A DNA stretch of 64,000 nt, from contig JAPLDP010000031.1 of assembly GCA_026391695.1 (NCBI GenBank), forward strand, positions 1-64,000, written 5' to 3'. Positions 40,401-46,696 of the stretch are shown here, one piece after another (position 1 is the stretch's first letter; every line of letters starts with the position of its first letter). Under the pieces are notes generated by a model. It ran no database searches. It was given only the letters and a program-made list of their open reading frames with translations, and was not told the origin of the DNA. The translations under genes and the position numbers were made by a program. Source of the DNA: Bacteroidota bacterium. GTDB lineage: Bacteria; Bacteroidota; Bacteroidia; Bacteroidales; JAGONC01.

Positions 40401-41417
40401 CGGTACAGCATATGCCCATGTTCCAGCTAATCCTGTTTCGTCATCGAACCATGCCATAGCCTGGAAAGGATAACCGGCTGTAAGTGTGGTCCATGCGTAG
40501 CCGCCATCGCGTGTGTAGGAAATGCCTGACTGGTTAACAGCAGAAGACGATGACACATAGGTGTTTTCAGTGCCGGGGACATAAGCAAACCATCTGCTAT
40601 ACATATTACCGGTAACTGTCACACTTGTCCATGTCGTTCCGCCGTCGGTGGTCACATTCAACACCGGCTCAATGCCAAGGTCAAGATATGATCTGTAAGC
40701 GATGCCGTTCTGAGCATCTTTAAATTTGCAGTCAACAACCACAGTTGCGCCAAAAGCAGTAAGAGCGGCTGTCCAGGTGTATCCCTTGTCCGGTGAGCGG
40801 AATACCCTGCCTTTATTGGTGCCGAACCATATGATATCACCGACGGCGTCATAGTTGCCGGTAATGCCATACTCATCAGCAGAAGACGGTGGCGGAATGT
40901 TTGCTGATGGAACCCTGGTCCATGATTCCCCGCGATCGGTGGTCGTATATATTTCATAATAGCCACCAATGGGGTCTCCCACTGCGCAACCATCGTTATC
41001 ATTGAAAAAGTGAATCACATCCGCAAAAGACGTCCCGCCGAAAGCTGTTCCTTTTTTAACCCATGTAACACCTCCATTCTCTGTTTTGTAACATCCCTGC
41101 GTAGCGCCTGTATTAAATGCAGCCCAGCAGGTCATTGCATCTATAGCAAAAAGTTGTGAAAGGCCTGTTCCTGCATTAAAGTAACCTTGTGTCCATGTTG
41201 TACCGCCATCGGTCGATCTTGTATACTCGTCAATAAGAGCACCGGTACTATTGACTGCTGAAGCCCAGAGTGCGGTAGGATCGTTCATGCCGACGGATAT
41301 CTGGGCAATGCCTCTTCCTGCATCCAGATCCGAATTCACCTGGATCCAGTCAGTCTGTGCTAAGCTCCATAAACCTGTGGCCATCAAAGCTGTAATAAGA
41401 AGTAGTTTTTTCATCAT
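37464..41417 (-). CDS. Asp-box (BNR/sortilin-like) T9SS type A exported protein
   Basis: About 1317 residues. The start is placed at 41417 (MMKKLLLITALMATGLWSLAQ, a normal signal peptide); the frame extends to 41510 but that part overlaps a -7-like box. The N-terminal third has six Asp boxes (STDGGTTW, TENGGVTW, TTDRGESW, SPDKGYTW, TTDGGTTW, TRDGGYAW), typical of BNR/photosystem-assembly-like propellers. After it come an Ig-like anchor domain (IASNDPDTPEITV type), jelly-roll-like segments and two fn3/haemagglutinin-like units (GYNIYRDGSQING, GFNIYRNGDLLNE). It ends in a type A sorting domain (VTIYPNPVRGFVNLEF ... KLTVH). It is probably a surface or secreted glycan- or protein-binding protein. 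No sialidase catalytic residues were identified. Confidence 0.85.
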   Translation of the reverse strand: MMKKLLLITALMATGLWSLAQTDWIQVNSDLDAGRGIAQISVGMNDPTALWASAVNSTGALIDEYTRSTDGGTTWTQGYFNAGTGLSQLFAIDAMTCWAAFNTGATQGCYKTENGGVTWVKKGTAFGGTSFADVIHFFNDNDGCAVGDPIGGYYEIYTTTDRGESWTRVPSANIPPPSSADEYGITGNYDAVGDIIWFGTNKGRVFRSPDKGYTWTAALTAFGATVVVDCKFKDAQNGIAYRSYLDLGIEPVLNVTTDGGTTWTSVTVTGNMYSRWFAYVPGTENTYVSSSSAVNQSGISYTRDGGYAWTTLTAGYPFQAMAWFDDETGLAGTWAYAVPDIAVSPDSFNPVVTQGETATDILNIQNIGNDVLDYTIYVVYEGNQINRSQIGEKSHDRSAGGMYIYTGGPLGTVTLSSNDYPDVTAVIQKTDAETPQSTDDEVILHYDGVNAGGIYFITPPVTAQVAAMFPASMILPYAGMELTSVDIFAFNIDINPNTQYFLRIYDMGDANGPGDLLHIQEFTPVPGVFTTIELTDPVWISGVDLWVAWEFTQTDIELAIPGMDAGPHNPNGDWMYTGAAWYHLSANPDLDRNWNIRAKLTGTPVFNWLQVGINPGTIPPGGENNITITFDASELTEGTYNASLLVASNDPDTPEITVPVTLTVEPSPYDPPTNLEAIVDCYDINLTWQAPGGGGQTEELIYDNNVATNGYQWIGYTMSTHMSPQGPCQLLAVKYYTILEAGDNTFNCNLFEWAGTEPGTDIIYTQLVDGVADDWVTVDLSAQNITFSDDFVVGFGSINATTFIGFDANLNNGRSWDFDETGLTWSPWTEAYLERAIVQYADGSIEELAGSPFEPVQVNAETFTNINRTGSGTSINDVKPIENKSFREDPIGYNIYRDGSQINGDPVTDLFYTDPDLALGTYTYEVTAVYSGGESMPTLPATAEVVFLDPVNDLVVSNEPGSPDVAVTWLQPGGIPQWIHWDDGANYDGIGNTTAATFLVAARFAPENLVDFDDMFLTKIAFFPRGYNTTYTLKVWSGVNAGTELLSQPCPTLVFDEWNEITLTAPVPIDITQELWIGYECIQPAGDYPAGCDAGPAVVGFGDMLFNGTTWVSIFSTYGININWNIQGWVGYTDAAAIPIVPVAAVAITNSSGSIPVLGNMRPADNTVFNPLDRSLTGFNIYRNGDLLNEAPITETFYNDSGLPNGLYEYCVEAVYNGICLSEQVCGEVNITVGIDELANRYVTIYPNPVRGFVNLEFTTAIKSVKMMNNIGQVVYSNENINSNEILRVNTASFEPGIYFVQVQTTDGVITRKLTVH

Positions 41418-41458
41418 AATGATTTTTTTTAGGTTAAACAATTTGATATTGAATGTTA

Positions 41459-41466
41459 CAAATATA
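41459..41466 (-). promoter_or_regulatory. Possible -7 box of the Asp-box gene
   Basis: On the - strand it reads TATATTTG, a full match to TAnnTTTG, 42 bases before the start at 41417. No -33 TTTG was found at the right distance. It supports the shorter start for the gene. Confidence 0.4.
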
Positions 41467-41527
41467 ATTGAAAAAATAAAGTTAATGTAGAGCGATAATA
41501 AAAACTTCATTTTTTTATTTATATTGA

Positions 41528-41577
41528 CCTCACCCCCCGTCCCCCTCTCCTCCAGGAGAGGGGGTGAAGGGGTGAGG
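41528..41577. repeat. Long GC-rich hairpin CCTCACCCC / GGGGTGAGG
   Basis: CCTCACCCC...CCCCCTCTCC is followed by TCCA and then GGAGAGGGGG...GGGGTGAGG, making a near-perfect 20-bp stem. It lies between two same-strand genes, and the base composition differs sharply from its surroundings. It looks like a dispersed extragenic palindrome; it could also end transcription. Confidence 0.7.
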
Positions 41578-41676
41578 TGGTTTGGTCAATTCCCACTCAA
41601 CTTGCCGCGAAAAAGGGATCCAGGGATTACACTTGGGTACTCACCCATTATTAATTTCGTCGGTTAACAGTGATTG

Positions 41677-41725
41677 GAAATCTAAAATCTAAAATTTAAA
41701 ATGTAGATTTTAGATTTTAAATTTC
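41677..41725. repeat. AT-rich inverted repeat of CTAAAAT units
   Basis: GAAATCTAAAATCTAAAAT faces its complement ATTTTAGATTTTAAATTTC across a short centre, within 25 bp of the 3' end of the dipeptidase gene. It may act as terminator or be a spacer repeat. Confidence 0.6.
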
Positions 41726-41747
41726 ACATTTACAATTGTATCCGGTG

Positions 41748-43235
41748 CTATTCCTGATATTCCTTCCATGTTTTTTGTGCTGATTCAGAAGTGTATTCGG
41801 TAAGTTTTTTTCTCAGCGCATCAGGATTGTTCTGATATTTAAATATGAGGTTTTGTTCGAAACGGGATTGGGCATTTATGTATTGATTTTCAATGGCAGC
41901 TCGCTTCTTTTTTTCCTTTTTGATAAGGCCGACATAATTCTGATCAACAGCTTCCATGTGTTTGACAAAAGTCCAGAAGGCAAGTGAATCAGTCCGGTCA
42001 TAAAGATTGACAGGAGCGTTAAAATGTTCTTTTACAGCTGAAACATAATCGCCACGGAAATAGCCTTTTGGAGATTCACTGATACCATTGTACCAGGGAA
42101 TAAAGGGATGAACACAGGGCCGGAAGGGTGAAATCCACAGAACACAGCCAAAGGCGGCAGGCATATACCCCCGGAGTTGGGCTACGAAACCGTATTGTGT
42201 ATGTGAAGCGCAAACAGCAGGGGAGCCGGCAAGATGGGGGCTTCCTGTTGTATAATTTTTGGAGAGGTCGTACTCGGTGCCTTCATTATGATCCCTGAGA
42301 ATTGACATGAGAATCTGCAGTGTCACCTTTTCCTTTGGCAGGAATGCAAATGGAAAGTCATCATCAATAGCGTATTGTTCCAGGGAAAAGGCGTTAACGC
42401 CACGCCACATCCTGGCAATATTGACGATATGCTCAAGAGAGCCTTGTGCAGCATAGGCCTTTCTGAAGTTGAATTTACCGTCTTTTTGAGGATCGTACCA
42501 GCCTCTTTGCATAGCATAGTCTATTATATCCTTTGAACCAAGATAATTCAAGGTATCGGTCAGGTTCACTCCGGTGATGGTATAATAATTAGGTATGACA
42601 GCTACCTTATCATCCGGGATACGCTGTGCTACCCAGTGTTTGCCGTTGACAACCGCCAGCATCCAGGCTTCATTCGGATCAGCAATACAATATGTACGTC
42701 CTGAATCCGTATAACCTAAGTCTTCAATCAGCTTGCCGGCTATTTTAACAGCTTCTCTGGCACTTTTTGACCTTTCTGCCATGAGAACCCTGAGTGTATA
42801 CCCGATACCACCCCTGGATATGATGGATTTATCTTCACGCGACTGGCAGACATCCGAGGCGATAGTCACGCCATATTCATTCATAAAGCAATCCGAAGAT
42901 TCCATTCCGGGCATCTCAAGCCATAGATACGCATTAGTTTCAGCTATTTGAGAGATGTTTAAGCCTGGTTCCCTGTTGACCAGTTCATCCGGCTTGTGTG
43001 TTAACCGGGGTACTTTATATATATTGACGATCTGTGTGCCATAATCGTCCTCATTATGGGCGAAAAGAACTGAACCATCAGCGGATGCAGTTTTCCCGAC
43101 AAGGATAGAAAAACAATTAAAGGACTCTTCCAGGTGGGTTTGAGAGAAAACCCGTGTGAAGAAAAATAATATAAGGAAAATGAAGGCTGTTTTCCGCAGA
43201 GAACAGGAAAGTCGCCGATATTTATGAGAATTCAT
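41748..43235 (-). CDS. Peptidase family C69 dipeptidase, exported
   Basis: About 495 residues from the ATG at 43235 (MNSHKYRR); a GTG at 43250 is also in frame. An uncleaved or cleaved signal segment (TAFIFLILFFFTRVFSQ) is followed by the C69 signature with the nucleophile Cys41: FNCFSILVGKTASADGS and FAHNEDD. Family members are Ntn-type hydrolases that cut dipeptides, often with the cysteine near the mature N-terminus, and this layout fits that. Further motifs are GIGYTLRVLMAERSKSAREA and YCIADPNEAWMLAVVNGKHWVAQRIPDD. It starts only 21 bp after the 3' end of tRNA-Arg on the same strand and may be read from the tRNA promoter. It probably hydrolyses peptides in the periplasm. Confidence 0.88.
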   Translation of the reverse strand: MNSHKYRRLSCSLRKTAFIFLILFFFTRVFSQTHLEESFNCFSILVGKTASADGSVLFAHNEDDYGTQIVNIYKVPRLTHKPDELVNREPGLNISQIAETNAYLWLEMPGMESSDCFMNEYGVTIASDVCQSREDKSIISRGGIGYTLRVLMAERSKSAREAVKIAGKLIEDLGYTDSGRTYCIADPNEAWMLAVVNGKHWVAQRIPDDKVAVIPNYYTITGVNLTDTLNYLGSKDIIDYAMQRGWYDPQKDGKFNFRKAYAAQGSLEHIVNIARMWRGVNAFSLEQYAIDDDFPFAFLPKEKVTLQILMSILRDHNEGTEYDLSKNYTTGSPHLAGSPAVCASHTQYGFVAQLRGYMPAAFGCVLWISPFRPCVHPFIPWYNGISESPKGYFRGDYVSAVKEHFNAPVNLYDRTDSLAFWTFVKHMEAVDQNYVGLIKKEKKKRAAIENQYINAQSRFEQNLIFKYQNNPDALRKKLTEYTSESAQKTWKEYQE

Positions 43236-43256
43236 AGTATAAAAAAACACCCATTT

Positions 43257-43333
43257 TGGTGATCCCGGCAGGACTCGAACCTGCGACCCGCAGCTTAGAA
43301 GGCTGCTGCTCTATCCAGCTGAGCTACGAGACC
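43257..43333 (-). tRNA. tRNA-Arg (anticodon UCU)
   Basis: On the - strand the acceptor GGTCTCG pairs with CGGGATC (two G-U pairs), the D-arm is AGCTCAGCTGGATAGAGC, the anticodon loop is CTTCTAA, and the T-arm is GCAGGTTCGAGTCCTGC. CCA is encoded at 43257-43259. It reads AGA codons. Confidence 0.95.
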
Positions 43334-43444
43334 ATTGATGATGTGATTGGGATGCAAAGATAATTAAATTTTGATCGATGCGAATGGCTGGAAGCGGAGA
43401 ATCCCATAGTATGACTTAAAACTGTAATTTTGTCTTTTGATATG

Positions 43445-43525
43445 GAACGCTGAGGATCGCTGATATACCGGATTCCCGCTGATTTATTGATCCGCGATAA
43501 TCCGTATCATCTGCGTTCTATTTAT
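43445..43525. repeat. GATCCGCGATAATCCG-type spacer repeat
   Basis: Imperfect units such as GAACGCTGAGGATCGCTGAT, GATTCCCGCTGATTTATTGA and GATCCGCGATAATCCGTATC, ending in ATCTGCGTTCT just before rlmN. It is non-coding. A TAnnTTTG-like box (43425-43432) lies to its left without a -33 partner. Confidence 0.5.
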
Positions 43526-43539
43526 TGCCAATCAGTGCC

Positions 43540-44580
43540 ATGGTATTTAAAGATAAATTGTTCGGACTTAAAAGGGATGAGCTTGAAAAATTGGTTTTGG
43601 AGCTTGGATGTCCGCAATTTTATGGACGGCAGATTGCTGAATGGCTTTATAAAAGCAATATCCGTACGATCGATGAAATGACCAACCTGTCAAAATCGGC
43701 CAGAGCTTTGTTAAATGATAAATATGACTTGGGCATATATAATCCGGAAAATGTCCAGACATCCGCTGATGGTACCAAAAAATACCTCTTTCCAGCGCAC
43801 CAGGGTATGTTTGTCGAAACAGCTTACATACCCGAAGTAAACCGCGCAACAGTGTGCATTTCTTCACAGATTGGCTGTAAAATGGGTTGCCGGTTCTGCA
43901 TGACCGGCCAGCAGGGCTTTCAGGGACAGCTGACTGCAGGAGAGATTCTCAACCAGTTGAGGAGCCTGCCCGAAAAAGACACAATCACTAATGTTGTTTA
44001 CATGGGAATGGGCGAGCCGTTTGACAACCTGATAAATGTTCTTGACAGCTTAGAGATACTCACAGCAGACTGGGGTTTTGGCATGAGTTCCAAACGTATT
44101 ACCGTTTCAACAATTGGCATCATACCCGGAATGAAGGAATTTCTGGAGAAAAGTAAATGCCACCTGGCTGTCAGCCTGCATTCACCATTTGAGGAGGAAA
44201 GAAAAGATCTGATGCCTGTTGGAAAGATGTATCCCCTGCACCAGATTCTTGACACCATACGCTCCTTCAATTTGGGACGTCAGCGCAGGATTTCTTTTGA
44301 GTACATCCTGTTTAAGGATTTGAATGATACGGTAAGCCATGTGAAGGAATTAGCCAGGTTACTCAATGGTATCCACTGCCGGATAAACCTGATCAGATAC
44401 CATCCAATACCTGGAATCTCTTTGCAACCATCAGATGATGTCACCATCATCAAATTCGAGAATGCCCTCAAATCAAAGGGGATACGAACCACATTGAGAG
44501 CCTCACGCGGACAGGATATTTTTGCGGCATGTGGTCTATTATCAACTAAGGAGCTTTTGAGGCAAAATCAGAGGGAATAG
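43540..44580 (+). CDS. rlmN: 23S rRNA (adenine-2503-C2) methyltransferase
   Basis: A 346-residue radical-SAM enzyme that methylates C2 of A2503 in 23S rRNA and of A37 in some tRNAs. The radical-SAM cluster motif is C113-x3-C117-x2-C120 (CKMGCRFCMTG) and the methyl-carrying cysteine is probably C331 (FAACGLL). Family motifs VYMGMGEPFDN, ITVSTIGIIPGM, LAVSLHSP and RINLIRYHPIPG are present. The ATG at 43540 is chosen over an in-frame TTG at 43525. It stands alone on the + strand between tRNA-Arg and a - strand TPR gene. Confidence 0.96.
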   Translation: MVFKDKLFGLKRDELEKLVLELGCPQFYGRQIAEWLYKSNIRTIDEMTNLSKSARALLNDKYDLGIYNPENVQTSADGTKKYLFPAHQGMFVETAYIPEVNRATVCISSQIGCKMGCRFCMTGQQGFQGQLTAGEILNQLRSLPEKDTITNVVYMGMGEPFDNLINVLDSLEILTADWGFGMSSKRITVSTIGIIPGMKEFLEKSKCHLAVSLHSPFEEERKDLMPVGKMYPLHQILDTIRSFNLGRQRRISFEYILFKDLNDTVSHVKELARLLNGIHCRINLIRYHPIPGISLQPSDDVTIIKFENALKSKGIRTTLRASRGQDIFAACGLLSTKELLRQNQRE

Positions 44581-44615
44581 AATCCCATACTGTTTTTTAC
44601 AGACTGTTAATCCTT

Positions 44616-45242
44616 TCATTTACAGTATTTTGATATTGCTTCCCCGGATTGGGCATAGCCCAATTCCAATGCCTTTTGAAAGTCGGCACACGCACTTGCT
44701 ATTAAATCCGGCATTTTTGTCGATATCTTGGCCATTCCTCTATTGAAGTAAACAATGCCATATGTAGGATTTAATTCAATTGATTTTGTATAGTCTTGGA
44801 TAGCTCCCTGTAAATCAGATAATTGGTATTTGCATACACCCCTGTTAACATACGCATGGGCAAAATCGGGCATTAATTCTATCGCTTTGTCATAATCCTG
44901 GATTGCCCCCTGTAAATCCGAAGATCCAAATTTACAAACAGCCCGGTTATAGTAGGCCATCCCATAATCCGGTTTAAGTTCGATAGCTCTGTTCAGATCC
45001 TTTAATGCGCCATCACGATCGGATAATTTAAACTTGCATAAGCCCATCCCATTATAAGCTATCTCATTATTCTGATCCATTTTCATAACTTCCTGGTATA
45101 AAGCCATAGCCCCTTGATAATCTTTCTGATTTACCTTCTCACCGGCTTTTTCCAGTAATGCCGTCGCTTGATTTGCTTTATTCTTACAGCCGTAACCTGC
45201 AATTAATGCAAGAACTATTAAAGAGAGAATGATATATTTCAT
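44616..45242 (-). CDS. TPR-repeat lipoprotein
   Basis: 208 residues from the ATG at 45242. The frame runs further upstream, but that part is AT-rich and has no homology. A lipoprotein-type signal (MKYIILSLIVLALIAGYGC, acylated Cys19) is followed by about five tetratricopeptide repeats, three of them nearly identical (YGMAYYNRAVCKFGSSDL, FAHAYVNRGVCKYQLSDL, YGIVYFNRGMA). TPRs mediate protein-protein contacts; this one would sit on a membrane facing the periplasm. It ends 35 bp from rlmN, converging with it. No specific partner is evident. A -7-like box (TAACTTTG on the - strand) lies at 45308-45315. Confidence 0.85.
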   Translation of the reverse strand: MKYIILSLIVLALIAGYGCKNKANQATALLEKAGEKVNQKDYQGAMALYQEVMKMDQNNEIAYNGMGLCKFKLSDRDGALKDLNRAIELKPDYGMAYYNRAVCKFGSSDLQGAIQDYDKAIELMPDFAHAYVNRGVCKYQLSDLQGAIQDYTKSIELNPTYGIVYFNRGMAKISTKMPDLIASACADFQKALELGYAQSGEAISKYCK

Positions 45243-45510
45243 AACTATAATGAATAAATGGAACGATTGAAATGATAAATATTTGTTTTCCGATTCTATT
45301 TTCTGGACAAAGTTATAAGTTCTTCGAAGAATATAAGTATAAACGTTAAAAATAATAAGAAATTTCATTAATCGTTTCATCGACTTTAATTGGAAATCCT
45401 GCACTATTTATAGTTATTACAATGCGAATGCCCAGTTGTTATACATCTGTAAAATATATTGAAAAAGTTTGCTGCACTAATTATAATTCATAATTTTGCA
45501 AGCCTTTCAT

Positions 45511-45599
<89 letters not shown>

Positions 45600-45603
45600 G
45601 ACA

Positions 45604-45636
45604 TGGGTGTGGGTGTGGGTGTGGGTGTGGGTGTGA
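45604..45636 (+). repeat. GTGGGT microsatellite
   Basis: About five tandem GTGGGT units right after tRNA-Ser. The complementary tract (CACACCCACA type) lies at 46165-46196, just before tRNA-Pro, so the two flank the four-helix-bundle gene as an inverted pair. Confidence 0.85.
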
Positions 45637-45699
45637 GGAAGGGGATGGGTGATGGGTGTTGGGTGTTGAGTGCTGGATGTTGGGGATTGAGTGCTGGAT

Positions 45700-45805
45700 G
45701 TTGGGGATTGGAATTTGTAACTTGGAGTTTGGAATTTGTTTGGGATTTATGATTTGGGATTTGGGATTTGTTTGGAATTTGGTTTTTTGGAATTTGGAAT
45801 TTCTT
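45700..45805 (+). repeat. TTTGGGATTTG repeat tract
   Basis: Imperfect units such as TTTGGAATTTG and TTTGGGATTTG leading up to the start of the four-helix-bundle gene. The same unit makes up the middle of the elements at 20808-20995 and 29370-29558. Confidence 0.7.
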
Positions 45806-45810
45806 CTGGT

Positions 45811-46161
45811 ATGTTTGATTTTGAAAAATTAGATGTTTATCAGGTAGTTAAGGATCAAAATATAAAGCTCTTGACGTTTTTGGACAAGACTAAGAATATT
45901 GATTTATATATAATTGACCAGTTGAAGAGAGCATCCTTGAGCATTCTGTTGAATCTGGCTGAAGGTACAGGACGAATGACGGTGAATGATAAGAAACATT
46001 TTTATACTATTGCCAGAGGATCTGTTTTTGAATGTGTAGCGATACTGGATGTTCTGCATTCTATGAATAAGATTGAGGATGGATTTTACAACGATATGTA
46101 CAACGGTTATGAGCATTGCTCCAAGATGCTCCTGGCCATGTACCGCAGCATGAATAAATAA
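45811..46161 (+). CDS. Four-helix-bundle protein (S23 / 23S rRNA intervening-sequence protein family)
   Basis: A 116-residue protein starting at the ATG 45811 (MFDFEKLDVYQVVKDQN). It has the family pattern of an N-terminal FEKLDVYQ, a middle LYIIDQLKRASLSILLNLAEGTGR and a C-terminal YEHCSKMLLAMYRSMNK, all helical. The family is found inside 23S rRNA intervening sequences and as free copies in Bacteroidota, and is related to the Avd accessory protein of diversity-generating retroelements; its function is poorly known. Here it sits alone between tRNA-Ser and tRNA-Pro, preceded by a TTTGGGATTTG tract and flanked by inverted GTGGGT microsatellites. No reverse transcriptase or rRNA gene is nearby. 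Confidence 0.88.
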   Translation: MFDFEKLDVYQVVKDQNIKLLTFLDKTKNIDLYIIDQLKRASLSILLNLAEGTGRMTVNDKKHFYTIARGSVFECVAILDVLHSMNKIEDGFYNDMYNGYEHCSKMLLAMYRSMNK

Positions 46162-46164
46162 GGT

Positions 46165-46196
46165 CACACCCACACCCACACTCACACCCACACCCA
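46165..46196 (+). repeat. CACACCCACA microsatellite, inverted partner of 45604-45636
   Basis: Tandem CACCCA units between the four-helix-bundle gene and tRNA-Pro. They are the reverse complement of the GTGGGT tract. Confidence 0.85.
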
Positions 46197-46200
46197 TGTC

Positions 46201-46275
46201 CGGGGTATAGCGTAGTCCGGTTATCGCGCCTGCTTTGGGAGCAGGAGGTCGCAGGTTCGAATCCTGCTACCCCGA
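46201..46275 (+). tRNA. tRNA-Pro (anticodon UGG)
   Basis: CGGGGTA (46201-46207) pairs with TACCCCG (46268-46274). The anticodon loop TTTGGGA sits in a CCTGC/GCAGG stem and the T-arm is GCAGGTTCGAATCCTGC. CCA is not encoded (CAA follows). It reads CCA and related proline codons. A terminator-like hairpin follows within 10 bp. Confidence 0.95.
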
Positions 46276-46404
46276 CAATACAAAAGCCTTGCACAAAGTG
46301 CAGGGCTTTTTTGTTTTTGAACCTGAAGCAAATTAATTTGCACTTAGCGGTGAAAAAACAAAAAAGTTCCTTCTGAGCGAAGCGAAGAAAGGCTTTTGTA
46401 TTGT
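46275..46404. repeat. Nested inverted-repeat element abutting tRNA-Pro
   Basis: The outer arms are a perfect 16-bp inverted repeat (46275-46290 ACAATACAAAAGCCTT and 46389-46404). An inner pair is CTTTTTTGTTTTT (from about 46306) and AAAAACAAAAAAG (near 46352-46364). The centre is the palindrome GCAAATTAATTTGC. A short direct repeat of the tRNA 3' part (AATCCTGCTACCC, 46260-46272) recurs at 46433-46445, past the element. This looks like a small non-autonomous element or a structured trailer. Confidence 0.65.
46282..46312 (+). terminator. Rho-independent terminator after tRNA-Pro
   Basis: GCCTTGCAC pairs with GTGCAGGGC around AAA, with one mismatch, and is followed directly by TTTTTT. It ends the tRNA-Pro transcript and lies within the inverted-repeat element. 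Confidence 0.8.
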
Positions 46405-46481
46405 TTTCTCCAAATTCAGGATCACCGGAGGTAATCCTGCTACCCAGCAAAAGATAAAAGCCTCATAACATTTACATTATC

Positions 46482-46676
46482 CTATTGGCTTTTTACAAAC
46501 CGATGAAAGGCAAAAAAAGGAAAAGAAAAAATTTCTTTAGCAGAAACGCGATCGGTATTTGTCTTTTTCTATCTTTACTCACTAAAAAGTTTGTTTGAAA
46601 GTTTTGTCACCTCAAAGACAACGAATATCAATGAGAAAATAAACTTATCCACTTTTATATGAATAATTCAGGTTAA
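46482..46676 (+). repeat. Shared 200-bp leader element, copy 1
   Basis: About 80 percent identical by eye to 49874-50074, including CTATTGGCTTTTTNCAAACC, GATCGGT, TATCTTTACTCA, CACCTCAAAGA, GAATATCAATGAGA and AATTCAGGTTAA. It lies just upstream of the T9SS gene at 46697. The -33 TTTG seen in copy 2 is not conserved here, although the -7-like TATCTTTAC is. Confidence 0.75.
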
Positions 46677-46696
46677 CTCACTAAACTAAATACACT

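Noticed and set aside
45811-46161. Diversity-generating retroelement, because the four-helix-bundle protein is related to Avd
   Set aside because: No reverse transcriptase, template repeat or variable repeat pair was found, and the FISUMP gene 15 kb away has no matching template.
46201-46445. Attachment site of an integrated element
   Set aside because: The repeated tRNA piece is only 13 bp and the interval holds no integrase or cargo; kept only as a possible scar.
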